A stretch of 64,000 nt of DNA from Amycolatopsis methanolica 239. Lineage in GTDB: Bacteria > Actinomycetota > Actinomycetes > Mycobacteriales > Pseudonocardiaceae. A model generated the notes under the pieces. It saw nothing but the letters and a program-made list of their open reading frames with translations. It was not told the DNA's origin and searched no databases. Location: the NCBI RefSeq assembly GCF_000739085.1, contig NZ_CP009110.1, positions 434,001 through 498,000 on the forward strand, given 5' to 3'. Positions within the stretch are counted from its first letter, which is position 1. Each line of letters begins with the position of its first letter. Position numbers and translations under genes: made by a program. Shown one piece after another: positions 49,520 through 58,405 of the stretch.

Positions 49520-51010
49520 ATGTCCATTTTCGGACAGGTCTGGCTGTGGAGCGCGGCGGCATTCGTGGTCGGGGTGCTGCTGACCTGGTTGTTCCTGGCC
49601 CGGCCCGCCCAGGCGAGAAGCCGGCACCTGGAGCGCAGGCTCCTGGCCGCGCAGAGCGCGCCCGCCGCGCAGCCGACCCGCACGATCGAGCGGGACCCGG
49701 TGTCCGCGCCGGTCGCGCGGAAGGAACGGGTCGGCGCCGAGACGCCCGAGGCGGAGGAGCACCACGCCACGCCGTCCTGGCTGGAGCGCGACAGCCTCGC
49801 CGGACGGTCGCCCGGGTATCAGCCGGGCTCCGAGATCGACGACGACTCGCTGTTCGAGCCGGAGGAGCCGCAGGCCGACGAAACGACGGTCTTCAACGCG
49901 TTCGGCCGCGAGCGGGACGACGCCGCCGAGCGTGGCGCGCTGTACGTGGGCGACACCGGGCTCGGCCGGGAGCAGGTCGCCGGGTACGGGCGTGAGGAGT
50001 CCGAGCGCGGCGCGCTGTTCGAGCCGGGCGAGGCCGCCGGCCACGGCCAGGCGGCTGAGCAGGATGAGGCCGGGTACGGGCAGGAGTCCGAGCGGGGCGA
50101 GGCCGCCGGATACGGCCAGGTGGCTGAGCAGGATGACGCCGGGTACCGGCAGGAGTCCGAGCTGGAGTCGCGCCACGGGCAGGGCGAGGCAGCCGGCTAC
50201 GGCCACGTTGCTGAGCAGGATGACGCCGGGGCCGAGCGGAAGCCGCGCCATGAGCAGGGCGAGGCGCCGGGTTCGCTGTTCGAGCAGGATCGGGCCGGGC
50301 AGGCCGCGTTCGAGCAGGAGCAGCCTGCCGGGTCGTTGTTCCAGCGCGACGAGTCGCCCGCTGAGCGGACCACGTTGTTCCAGCCGGATCCGGCGCTCCG
50401 GGGTGAGGAGCGCGGCTCGTTCGAGCCGGACCAGACTCGCCAGGAGGAGCGTGGCTCGCTGTTCGGGCGGGACCGGGCTCTGGAGCCGGAGCGCGGGTCG
50501 CTGTTCGACCCCGACCACGCGCCCGAACCGGCGCGGGCGGACGAGTCGGCCTTCACGCCGTTCGCCGCGGCGGAGCCCGAGCCGCCGGCCTACGCGTTCG
50601 AGGACCGGCCGCAGCCCGAGGAGACGGCCACCGAGACCACCCAGGTCCTGCCCAAGCGGCAGCCGCGGCGGTCCGCGCACGCCTTCGACCCGCCGAAGCC
50701 GGTCCAGCCATCCATGCGGACCGTGGAGCGGCGCGAGCCCCGGCCCGAGGAGGGCGGCCGCAGCGGTTCGCTGTTCGAGCCGACCCCGCGGACGCGCGCG
50801 GACGGTTCGGTGCCGCCGGGCCCGTTCGGCCCCGGCTCGGCGATGCCGCGGCCCGGCGGCGGGAAGCCGTCGGAGGAGTTCACGGTCAAGGCCAGCGTCA
50901 CCGCGCTGCGCTACTGCACCGAGGACTCGCCGCAGTACGGCCGCATGATCGCCGAGGTGTGGTTCCGCACCGCCGACGATGCCGAGCGGGTCGGGTTCCG
51001 GCCGCTCTGA
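49520..51010 (+). CDS. Membrane-anchored repeat protein with C-terminal sunset domain
   Basis: The 496-residue protein has one N-terminal span (about residues 8-28), a basic stretch, and a long acidic, Q/E/G-rich disordered region. Within it are two repeat families: 23-29-residue GEAAGYGQVAEQDDAGY units (about residues 169-250) and 13-20-residue RGSLFxxD units (about residues 250-340). The last 40 or so residues (VTALRYCTEDSPQYGRMIAEVWFRTADDAERVGFR) match the sunset domain found in ArfC-like channel accessory proteins. Function is unknown. Confidence 0.82.
   Translation: MSIFGQVWLWSAAAFVVGVLLTWLFLARPAQARSRHLERRLLAAQSAPAAQPTRTIERDPVSAPVARKERVGAETPEAEEHHATPSWLERDSLAGRSPGYQPGSEIDDDSLFEPEEPQADETTVFNAFGRERDDAAERGALYVGDTGLGREQVAGYGREESERGALFEPGEAAGHGQAAEQDEAGYGQESERGEAAGYGQVAEQDDAGYRQESELESRHGQGEAAGYGHVAEQDDAGAERKPRHEQGEAPGSLFEQDRAGQAAFEQEQPAGSLFQRDESPAERTTLFQPDPALRGEERGSFEPDQTRQEERGSLFGRDRALEPERGSLFDPDHAPEPARADESAFTPFAAAEPEPPAYAFEDRPQPEETATETTQVLPKRQPRRSAHAFDPPKPVQPSMRTVERREPRPEEGGRSGSLFEPTPRTRADGSVPPGPFGPGSAMPRPGGGKPSEEFTVKASVTALRYCTEDSPQYGRMIAEVWFRTADDAERVGFRPL
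50026..50265 (+). repeat. In-frame coding repeats
   Basis: GGGCGAGG-led units start at 50026, 50095, 50182 and 50257 with spacings of 69, 87 and 75 bases. All are multiples of three, so the reading frame is kept. The units share a GCTGAGCAGGATGA core. Confidence 0.75.
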
Positions 51011-51018
51011 ACCAACGA

Positions 51019-51055
51019 AAGAAGCCCCGCACGAACGATTCGTGCGGGGCTTCTT
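51019..51055. terminator. Strong bidirectional terminator
   Basis: A 17-bp perfect stem (51019-51035 with 51039-51055) closes on the loop CGA. It lies between the convergent sunset-domain gene and korB, and the flanking A and T residues give it terminator character on both strands. Confidence 0.9.
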
Positions 51056-51062
51056 CGTGCGA

Positions 51063-52127
51063 TCAGTCGACCGTCCAGGTGTCCCTGCCGGTCAGCAGCG
51101 CCTGCAGGTCGGCCGGCTTGGCGGACCGGGCCTGTTCGACCTGGGCGCGGGCCTGGTCGTCGTAGGTGGGGCGGGTCACCTGGCGGAAGATGCCCGTCGG
51201 CGTGTGGTTGAGGTGCTGGTCGCCGATGCGGGACAACCCGAAGGCGTACGCGGTGTCGGTGATCGCCGGGTCGTGGACGATCAGCTCGGATTCGCCGACC
51301 TCCGCCACCTTGGCGATCTCGAAGCCGCCCCAGCGGTTGGGCACCACGCCGTACTCGGCTTCCGGGCCGAAGCGGATCGGCTCGCCCGCGCGCAGCGGGA
51401 TGATCCGGTGCGCGGCTTCGTCGGAGTCCTTGAGGACGTCGAACGCGCCGTCGTTGAAGATCGGGCAGTTCTGGTAGATCTCCACCAGCGCCGAGCCGCG
51501 GTGCTGGGCCGCCGCGGTGAGCACCTCGGTCAGGCCCTTCTTGTCGGAATCCAGCGCCCGGCCGACGAAGGTGGCCTCCGCGCCCAGCGCCAGCGAGATC
51601 GGGTTGAACGGCGTGTCCACCGATCCCATCGGGGTGGACTTGGTGATCGTGCCCGGATCGGACGTCGGCGAGTACTGGCCCTTCGTCAGGCCGTAGATCC
51701 GGTTGTTGAACAGCAGGATCTTGATGTTGACGTTGCGGCGCAGCGCGTGGATCAGGTGGTTGCCGCCGATGGACAGCGCGTCGCCGTCACCGGTGACCAC
51801 CCACACCGACAGGTCCGGTCGCGTGGTCGCCAGTCCGGTCGCGATCGCCGGGGCGCGGCCGTGGATCGAGTGCATCCCGTAGGTGTTGAGGTAGTACGGG
51901 AACCGCGACGAGCAGCCGATGCCGGAGACGAACACGATGTTCTCGCGCTTCAACCCGAGCGTGGGCAGGAACGACTGCACCGTGTTGAGCACGACGTAGT
52001 CCCCGCAGCCCGGGCACCAGCGCACTTCCTGGTCGGACTTGAAGTCCTTCGCCTTCTGGGTCTCGTCCGTGGTCGGCACCAGGTCCAGACCGCCCAGGGT
52101 GGGCAGGCCCAAGTCGGTGGCGGTCAT
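51063..52127 (-). CDS. korB: 2-oxoacid:ferredoxin oxidoreductase subunit beta (KorB)
   Basis: KorB carries the thiamine diphosphate and a [4Fe-4S] cluster of the CoA-dependent 2-oxoglutarate oxidoreductase. The 354-residue protein has WCPGCGDYVVLN (Cys38, Cys41), SGIGCSSRFPYYLNTYGMHSIHGR and the ThDP motif VVTGDGDALSIGGNHL with FNNRIYGLTKGQ. ATG 52127 overlaps the korA stop in an ATGA. The frame upstream to 52622 is a shadow of korA. Confidence 0.95.
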   Translation of the reverse strand: MTATDLGLPTLGGLDLVPTTDETQKAKDFKSDQEVRWCPGCGDYVVLNTVQSFLPTLGLKRENIVFVSGIGCSSRFPYYLNTYGMHSIHGRAPAIATGLATTRPDLSVWVVTGDGDALSIGGNHLIHALRRNVNIKILLFNNRIYGLTKGQYSPTSDPGTITKSTPMGSVDTPFNPISLALGAEATFVGRALDSDKKGLTEVLTAAAQHRGSALVEIYQNCPIFNDGAFDVLKDSDEAAHRIIPLRAGEPIRFGPEAEYGVVPNRWGGFEIAKVAEVGESELIVHDPAITDTAYAFGLSRIGDQHLNHTPTGIFRQVTRPTYDDQARAQVEQARSAKPADLQALLTGRDTWTVD

Positions 52128-54025
52128 CGGGTCAGCGCTCCTTCGATGATGTCGGTGAAGACGTGCTGGAGTTCCTCGGCCTTGAACGGCAGGCCGGCGA
52201 CCTTCGTGTAGGAGTGCACGTCCACGAGGTACTTGGCGCGCAGCAGCAGGGCGAGCTGACCGAGGTTCATCTCGGGCACCACGACCTTGTCGTAGCGGGC
52301 CAGTACCTCGCCCAGGTTCTTCGGGAACGGGTTGAGGTGCCGCAGGTGCGCCTGCGCGATCGGCATGCCCTGCTTGCGCACGCGGCGGGCCGCGGCGCCG
52401 ATCGGGCCGAACGTCGACCCCCAGCCCAGCGCCAGCACCCGCGCCTCGCCGGACGGGTCGTCGACCTCCAGGTCCGGCACGTCCACGCCGTCGATCTTGG
52501 CCTGCCGCAGCCGGACCATGTGGTCGTGGTTGTCCGGATCGTAGGAGATGTTGCCCTTGCCGTCCTGCTTCTCCAGACCACCGATGCGGTGCTCCAGACC
52601 GGGCGTGCCGGGCACGGCCCACGCGCGGGCCAGCGTCTCCGGGTCGCGCACGTACGGCCAGAACTCGCCGGACCCGTCGGCCGCGTTCGGCTCCGACGCG
52701 AACTCCACCGACAGATCAGGCAGGTCCTCGACGTTCGGGATCAGCCACGGCTCCGAGCCGTTGGCGTTCGCGCCGTCGGACAGGATCATCACCGGCGTCC
52801 GGTACTTCAACGCGATCCGCACCGCCTCGATGGCCGCCGCGAAGCAGTCGCCGGGGGACTGCGGCGCGATGACCGGCAGCGGCGACTCGCTGTTGCGGCC
52901 GAACATCGCCTGCAGCAGGTCGGCCTGCTCGGTCTTGGTCGGCAGACCCGTCGAGGGGCCACCGCGCTGCACGTCGATCACGACCAGCGGCAGCTCCAGC
53001 ATCACGCCGAGGCCGATGGTCTCCGACTTCAGCGCCACACCGGGCCCGGACGTCGAGGTCACGCCGAGCGCACCGCCGTAGGAGGCGCCCAGCGCGGCGC
53101 CGATACCGGCGATCTCGTCCTCGGCCTGGAAGGTGATCACGCCGAAGTTCTTGTGCCGGGACAGCTCGTGCAGGATGTCCGACGCCGGCGTGATCGGGTA
53201 CGTGCCCAGCAGGACCGGCAGCCCGGCGCGCTGCCCGGCGGCGACGATGCCGTAGGCGAGCGCGGTGTTGCCGGTGATCTGCCGGTAGGTGCCCTTGTCC
53301 AGCTTCGCGGGCGCCACCTCGTAGGTGGTGGCGAACGACTCGGTGGTCTCGCCGTAGTTCCAGCCCGCGCGGAAGGCCAGGATGTTGGCCTCGGCGATGT
53401 CCGGCTTCTTGGCGAACTTCTCGCGCAGGAACGCCTCGGTGCCCTCGGTCGGCCGGTGGTACATCCACGACAGCAGCCCGAGCGCGAACATGTTCTTGCA
53501 CCGCTCGGCGTCCTTCTTGCCCAGCCCGGTGCCCTCCAGCGCGCCCTGAGTCAGGGTCGACATGGCGACCCGGTGCACCTGGAACGCCGACAGCGTGCCG
53601 TCCTCCAGCGGATCCGCGTCGTAGCCGACCTTGGTCAGGTTGCGCTTGGTGAACTCGTCGGTGTTGACGATGATCGTGCCGCCGCCCGGCACGTCACGCA
53701 GGTTCGCCTTGAGCGCGGCCGGGTTCATCACGACGAGGACGTCGGGGCGGTCGCCGGGGGTCAGGATGTCGTAGTCGGCGAAGTGCACCTGGAACGACGA
53801 GACGCCCGGGATCGTGCCCTGTGGCGCCCGGATCTCGGCGGGGAAGTTCGGCAGCGTGGCCAGGTCGTTGCCGAAGGCCGCGGCCTCCGAGGTGAAGCGG
53901 TCGCCGGTGAGCTGCATACCGTCGCCGGAATCACCCGCGAACCGGATGACCACGCGGTCCAGCTTGGCGACTTCAGTGGGCCGGCTCGCCGACAGCACAC
54001 CGTTGCCGTTCGTGCTCGTGCTCAT
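52124..54025 (-). CDS. korA: 2-oxoacid:ferredoxin oxidoreductase subunit alpha (KorA, gamma-alpha fusion)
   Basis: The 633-residue protein joins a gamma domain (about residues 25-200; FAGDSGDGMQLTGDRFTSEAA) to the alpha domain (about residues 240-600; YPITPASDILHEL, FQAEDEIAGIGAALGASYGG, DVQRGGPSTGLPTKTEQADL). With KorB it converts 2-oxoglutarate and CoA to succinyl-CoA, reducing ferredoxin. Mycobacterial KOR (Rv2455c/Rv2454c) has the same fusion. GGGAGAGAGGG lies upstream of the ATG. Confidence 0.95.
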   Translation of the reverse strand: MSTSTNGNGVLSASRPTEVAKLDRVVIRFAGDSGDGMQLTGDRFTSEAAAFGNDLATLPNFPAEIRAPQGTIPGVSSFQVHFADYDILTPGDRPDVLVVMNPAALKANLRDVPGGGTIIVNTDEFTKRNLTKVGYDADPLEDGTLSAFQVHRVAMSTLTQGALEGTGLGKKDAERCKNMFALGLLSWMYHRPTEGTEAFLREKFAKKPDIAEANILAFRAGWNYGETTESFATTYEVAPAKLDKGTYRQITGNTALAYGIVAAGQRAGLPVLLGTYPITPASDILHELSRHKNFGVITFQAEDEIAGIGAALGASYGGALGVTSTSGPGVALKSETIGLGVMLELPLVVIDVQRGGPSTGLPTKTEQADLLQAMFGRNSESPLPVIAPQSPGDCFAAAIEAVRIALKYRTPVMILSDGANANGSEPWLIPNVEDLPDLSVEFASEPNAADGSGEFWPYVRDPETLARAWAVPGTPGLEHRIGGLEKQDGKGNISYDPDNHDHMVRLRQAKIDGVDVPDLEVDDPSGEARVLALGWGSTFGPIGAAARRVRKQGMPIAQAHLRHLNPFPKNLGEVLARYDKVVVPEMNLGQLALLLRAKYLVDVHSYTKVAGLPFKAEELQHVFTDIIEGALTR

Positions 54026-54173
54026 GGGTCAGAGAATCCCTCTCTCCCGACAGGCTGCGTCCTCGTCGACACGTGGCCGGTGGGCACACTTCCGCCGATA
54101 CCTCCACCTTACTTGTTGTTCTGTGACGAGAATCGGCGGTGTGATACCGGTTACCCGTAACTTACGGTAGCGT

Positions 54174-54950
54174 CTACTTCCGCGTGGTGATCGTGGCCTG
54201 CATCGACGCGAGCCGTTCTGCGAAGTCGGGGGAATTCAGGGACTTCAGCTGCGGCTCGATCTCGGTGTCCACTGCGCGGGAATGCTCGGCCATGGTCGAG
54301 GTTTGCCGCATCGAGAGCTTGGTCGCCAGCACGACCTCGCGCGGTGCGTTCGCCGCCGGTTCCGCCAGTTCCAGTGCCGCCTCCAGCAGATCGTCGTGGT
54401 CGCCGTCCACGGTGCGCAACACCAGCCCGGCCGCCTCCGCCGCCGCGGCGTCGAGGGACTGGCCGAACAAGGTCATCGCCCGTGCCCGCTGGATACCCAC
54501 CGCGCGCTGCAACATCCAGGTGAAACCGCCGCCGGGGTGCAGGCCGAGTTCGAGGAACCGCGGGATGAACTTCGCGCGCGGGCCGGCGAGGCGGACGTCC
54601 GCGGCCAGCGCGAGGTTCAGCCCGGCGCCAACGGCCGCGCCGCCGACCGCCGCGATCGTCGGCAGCGGCGACCGCGCTACCGCGAGGAAGCCCTCGTACA
54701 CCGCGCGCAGACCCTCCTCCTGCGCGCTGCCCAGCGTCGTCAGGTCGGCCCCGGCGCAGAACGCGGGCGGGGTGCCGGTGACGACCAGCGCGTGCACGCC
54801 CTCGTCCTGCTCGGCCTCGGCCACGGCCGCGGCGAGGTCGGTGGAAAGCGCCAGGGTCAGCGAGTTCCGCCGCTGCGGGGCGTCGACGGTGATCACCGCG
54901 ACCCTGCCGCGCCGCTCGGTCACGATGCGTTCGGTCATGCCCGCCATCAT
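54174..54950 (-). CDS. Enoyl-CoA hydratase/isomerase family protein
   Basis: This crotonase-fold protein has FCAGADLTTLG and AVGGAAVGAGLNLALAADVRLAGP (oxyanion hole and active site), with the glutamate-bearing segment FIPRFLELGLHPGGG. Up to 258 residues. The first ATG (54950) overlaps the stop of the upstream Lrp gene (ATGA), suggesting coupling. ATGs at 54947 and 54938 are also possible. The acyl-CoA substrate is unknown. Confidence 0.88.
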   Translation of the reverse strand: MMAGMTERIVTERRGRVAVITVDAPQRRNSLTLALSTDLAAAVAEAEQDEGVHALVVTGTPPAFCAGADLTTLGSAQEEGLRAVYEGFLAVARSPLPTIAAVGGAAVGAGLNLALAADVRLAGPRAKFIPRFLELGLHPGGGFTWMLQRAVGIQRARAMTLFGQSLDAAAAEAAGLVLRTVDGDHDDLLEAALELAEPAANAPREVVLATKLSMRQTSTMAEHSRAVDTEIEPQLKSLNSPDFAERLASMQATITTRK

Positions 54951-55393
54951 GTCGCGGGGTTGGGCGGGCGCTCAAGGAGCCGGGACAGCACGACCGTGGA
55001 CACCGTGCGGTCGACGATCTCCAGCCCGCGCAGCCGCTCCAGCGCCGTTTCGAGCTGGTGGATGTCGGCGGCGCGCAGGTGCACGATGGCGTCCGCCGCG
55101 CCGGTGACCGTGTACGCGGCGACGACCTCGGGCAGCGGTTCCAGTCGCGCGCGGATCCGGGCCGGGGAGATGTTGCCGCGGCAGTGCACCTCGACGAACG
55201 CCTCGGTGCCCCGGCCCAGCGCCTCCGGGTCGACCACCGCGGTGAAGCCGCGCAGCACCCCGGTTTCGAGCAGCCGGTCGACACGGCGCTTGACCGCCGG
55301 CGCGGACAGCCCGACGACCTTCCCGATCTCGGCGTAGCTGGCGCGCGCGTTCGTCACGAGACACGAAACGATCTGCTGGTCAAGTGAGTTCAC
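54947..55393 (-). CDS. Lrp/AsnC family transcriptional regulator
   Basis: The 148-residue protein has an N-terminal helix-turn-helix (LDQQIVSCLVTNARASYAEI, then VVGLSAPAVKRRVDRLLE) and a C-terminal RAM domain. It is divergent from a DDAH-like gene, as is Rv2324 from Rv2323c in M. tuberculosis, so it probably controls arginine or ornithine use. GTG 55393 is preferred to a TTG two codons upstream. Confidence 0.88.
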   Translation of the reverse strand: MNSLDQQIVSCLVTNARASYAEIGKVVGLSAPAVKRRVDRLLETGVLRGFTAVVDPEALGRGTEAFVEVHCRGNISPARIRARLEPLPEVVAAYTVTGAADAIVHLRAADIHQLETALERLRGLEIVDRTVSTVVLSRLLERPPNPAT

Positions 55394-55454
55394 ACGCAAT
55401 GTTTAGCAGGTGGATGAGCAAGAAACAGCGATTGATTGTCCCTGAATCGAGACA

Positions 55455-55460
55455 TACCGT
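55455..55460 (+). promoter_or_regulatory. -10 element, leaderless DDAH-like gene
   Basis: TACCGT is followed by 6 bases and ATG at 55467. Confidence 0.6.
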
Positions 55461-55466
55461 GATGTC

Positions 55467-56297
55467 ATGACGACTCGGGTTCCGACCACCCGGCGGTACC
55501 TCATGTGCCCGCCCCGGTTCTTCGCCGTCGACTACGCGATCAACCCCTGGATGGACCCGACGCAACCGGTCAGCGCCGAGCGGGCGATGACGCAGTGGCG
55601 CGAGCTGCGGGACACCTACCGCCGTCTGGGGCACACGGTCGAGGAGATCGAGCCGCAGCCGGGGCTGCCGGACATGGTCTTCGCCGCCAACTCCGGGACC
55701 GTGATCGACGGCCGGGTGCTCGGCGCCCGCTTCCGCGCCCCTCAGCGCGCCGCCGAGGCCGAGCACTTCCGCCGCTGGTTCACCGAGCACGGTTACCGCG
55801 ACGTCGTCATGCCGACCTGCGTCAACGAGGCCGAGGGCGACTTCGCGTGGACCGGGCGGATGCTGCTCGCCGGCACCGGGTTCCGCACCGACCCCGCCGC
55901 GCACGCCGAAGCGCAGGAGGTGCTCGGGGTGCCGGTGCTGTCGCTGCGGCTGACCGACCCGCGCTACTACCACCTGGACACCGCGTTGTTCGTGCTCAGC
56001 GAGGCCACCGACACGACGCCGGCGCACATCGCCTACTACCCGGAGGCGTTCTCGGCCGGCTCGCGCCGCGTCCTGGCGCGCCTGTTCCCCGACGCCGTGC
56101 TCGCCACCGCGGCGGACGCGGAGTGCTTCGGCCTCAACGGGGTCTCCGACGGGCGCAACGTGGTGCTGCCACTGGAGGCCACGGACCTCGCCGAGCGGCT
56201 CGTGGTGCGCGGCTACGAACCGGTGCTCGTCGACATCTCCGAACTGCGCAAGGCGGGCGGCGGCCCGAAATGCTGCACGCTGGAGATCCGCAAGTAG
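55467..56297 (+). CDS. Dimethylarginine dimethylaminohydrolase-like amidinohydrolase
   Basis: The 276-residue protein belongs to the arginine deiminase superfamily. Visible residues are the substrate Asp in LPDMVFAANSG, EGDFAW, the catalytic His in DPRYYHLDTAL, and the nucleophilic Cys near the C-terminus (GGGPKCCTLE). It should hydrolyse arginine or a methylated arginine to citrulline. The neighbouring Lrp gene and its relation to Rv2323c support an arginine catabolic role. A TACCGT box lies 6 bases before the ATG. Confidence 0.88.
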   Translation: MTTRVPTTRRYLMCPPRFFAVDYAINPWMDPTQPVSAERAMTQWRELRDTYRRLGHTVEEIEPQPGLPDMVFAANSGTVIDGRVLGARFRAPQRAAEAEHFRRWFTEHGYRDVVMPTCVNEAEGDFAWTGRMLLAGTGFRTDPAAHAEAQEVLGVPVLSLRLTDPRYYHLDTALFVLSEATDTTPAHIAYYPEAFSAGSRRVLARLFPDAVLATAADAECFGLNGVSDGRNVVLPLEATDLAERLVVRGYEPVLVDISELRKAGGGPKCCTLEIRK

Positions 56298-56381
56298 TTC
56301 CCGTATCTCATTTCGAGATCGGTGCGCGGAACCGGCAGCAGTGTCTGTAACAGGTCCTTCTCATCTCCCGAATCAGGGGGC

Positions 56382-57620
56382 ATGACCACCTGCCGACTCT
56401 GTGGCTCGACCCGGCTGGCGAGTGTCGTCGATCTCGGTGCGACTCCGCCGTGCGAGTTGTTCCTGACCGAAGCGCAACTCGACGAGTCGGAAAATACCTT
56501 TCCGTTGCACCTGCGGGTGTGCACGGATTGCTGGCTCGCGCAGATCCCGCCGTTGATCACGCCGGAGGAAACATTCACCGAATACGCGTATTTCTCGTCG
56601 TATTCGGAATCCTGGGTGGACCACGCGGGCAGGTTCGTCGCGGGCGCGGTGGACCGGCTGGGCCTGGACGGCGGCTCGTTCGTCGTCGAGGTCGCCAGCA
56701 ACGACGGGTATCTGCTCAAACACGTTGTGGCACAGGGAGTCCGCTGCCTGGGGGTGGAGCCGTCGGTGAACGTCGGCCAGGCCGCGAGGGACGCGGGCGT
56801 GCCGACCCTCACCGCGTTCCTCGGACCGGAGACCGGCGCGGCGGTGCGGGCCGAGCACGGGCCGGCGGACCTGGTGGTGGCGAACAACGTCTACGCGCAC
56901 ATCCCGGACGTCATCGGCTTCACCAAGGGCCTGCGGGCGCTGGTCGCCGACGACGGCTGGGTGTCGATCGAGGTGCAGCACCTGCTGACGCTCATCGAGA
57001 AGACCCAGTACGACACGATCTACCATGAGCACTTCCAGTACTACACGGTGGCTTCGGCGCAGCGGGCGCTCGCCTCCGGCGGACTGTCCCTTGTGGACGT
57101 CGAACTACTGCCGACGCACGGCGGGTCGATCCGCCTGTGGGCCCGGCCCGCGGAGGCCGCGGGTGAGCCGAGCCAGCGCATGGTCGATGTGCTGGCCAGG
57201 GAGAAGGCCGCCGGGCTGCACGAGCTCTCCGGCTACACCGAGTTCGCCGCCCGGGTCGCCAAGGTGCGCCGTGACCTGCTGCGCTTCCTCGTCGATGCCG
57301 CCGACGACGGCCTGACCGTGGTCGGCTACGGGGCGCCGGGCAAGGGCAACACGCTGCTCAACCACTGCGGCATCCGGCCGGACCTGCTCGCCTACACGGT
57401 CGACCGCAACCCGTACAAGCACGGCCGGTTCACGCCGGGCACGCGAATCGCGATCCTGCCGCCGGAGCGCATCGCCGCGGACCGGCCCGACTACGTACTG
57501 GTCCTGCCGTGGAACCTGCGGGACGAACTGACCCAGCAGCTGTCCTACGTCGGGGAGTGGGGCGGCAAGCTCGTCTTCCCCATCCCCCGCCTGGAAATCG
57601 TCGAGGTGAACCCAACGTGA
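56382..57620 (+). CDS. Sugar C-methyltransferase-like SAM methyltransferase
   Basis: The 412-residue protein has the three-part layout of NDP-sugar C-methyltransferases (TylC3/NovU type): an N-terminal zinc-binding domain (CRLCG from residue 4; VCTDCW near residue 48), a Rossmann SAM-binding domain (VVEVASNDGYLL) with YHEHFQYYT, and a C-terminal domain with VVGYGAPGKGNTLLNHCGI. It likely methylates a keto sugar. It begins the surface-glycan operon. The first 200 or so bases are less GC-rich than the rest. Confidence 0.85.
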   Translation: MTTCRLCGSTRLASVVDLGATPPCELFLTEAQLDESENTFPLHLRVCTDCWLAQIPPLITPEETFTEYAYFSSYSESWVDHAGRFVAGAVDRLGLDGGSFVVEVASNDGYLLKHVVAQGVRCLGVEPSVNVGQAARDAGVPTLTAFLGPETGAAVRAEHGPADLVVANNVYAHIPDVIGFTKGLRALVADDGWVSIEVQHLLTLIEKTQYDTIYHEHFQYYTVASAQRALASGGLSLVDVELLPTHGGSIRLWARPAEAAGEPSQRMVDVLAREKAAGLHELSGYTEFAARVAKVRRDLLRFLVDAADDGLTVVGYGAPGKGNTLLNHCGIRPDLLAYTVDRNPYKHGRFTPGTRIAILPPERIAADRPDYVLVLPWNLRDELTQQLSYVGEWGGKLVFPIPRLEIVEVNPT

Positions 57621-58405
57621 AGGTCGTCCTGTTCTGCGGCGGGTACGGGATGCGGATGCGCAACGGCACCGCTTCCGACGTGCCCAAGCCCATGGCCATG
57701 GTCGGTCCCCGGCCCCTGATCTGGCACGTCATGCGCTACTACGCGCACTTCGGGCACACCGAGTTCATCCTGTGCCTCGGCTACGGCGCCCACCACATCA
57801 AGGACTTCTTCCTCAACTACGAGGAGACCACGTCCAACGACTTCGTGCTGCGCGGCGGCAAGGCGGAACTGCTCTCCACCGACATCGCCGACTGGACGAT
57901 TTCGTTCGTGCAGACCGGGATCGAGTCCCCGATCGGGGAACGGCTGCGCCGCGTGCGCGAGCACCTCGACGGTGACGAGATGTTCCTCGCCAACTACGCC
58001 GACGTGCTCACCGACGCGCCGCTGCCGTCGATGATCGAGCGGTTCGCGAAGTCCGAGGCCGGCGCGTCGATGATGGTCGTGCCGCCGCAGTCGTCGTTCC
58101 ACTGCGTGGAGATGGACGAGGGCGGCCTGGTCGGTTCGATCACCGCGGTGAGCGAGATGCCGCTGTGGGAGAACGGCGGCTACTTCGTGCTGCGCCAGGA
58201 GGTGTTCGACCACATCCCGGAGAACGGGGACCTGGTCGCCGACGGGTGCGCCGAACTGGCCAAGCGCGGCCGCCTGCTGGCCTACCCGTACCGCGGCTTC
58301 TGGAAGCCGACGGACACCGTCAAGGAGCGCTACGCGCTGGACGAGGCCTACACGCGCGGGGTGCGCCCGTGGGCGCTGTGGGAGAAGGACCGAGTGCCGG
58401 CGTGA
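57617..58405 (+). CDS. Sugar-1-phosphate nucleotidyltransferase, RfbF-like
   Basis: The 262-residue protein has the nucleotidyltransferase signature (FCGGYGMRM, then VPKPMAMVGPRPLIWHVM) and the RfbF-type features IKDFF, GERLRRV and FLANYADVLTD. RfbF makes CDP-glucose from glucose-1-phosphate; whether this protein uses CTP and glucose is not certain. GTG 57617 overlaps the previous stop and its stop overlaps the next GTG, each by four bases. Confidence 0.86.
   Translation: MKVVLFCGGYGMRMRNGTASDVPKPMAMVGPRPLIWHVMRYYAHFGHTEFILCLGYGAHHIKDFFLNYEETTSNDFVLRGGKAELLSTDIADWTISFVQTGIESPIGERLRRVREHLDGDEMFLANYADVLTDAPLPSMIERFAKSEAGASMMVVPPQSSFHCVEMDEGGLVGSITAVSEMPLWENGGYFVLRQEVFDHIPENGDLVADGCAELAKRGRLLAYPYRGFWKPTDTVKERYALDEAYTRGVRPWALWEKDRVPA

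Noticed and set aside
50026..50265. CRISPR-like regular repeats
   Set aside because: The repeats are in frame within a gene, have unequal spacing and coding-type variation, and no cas genes are nearby.
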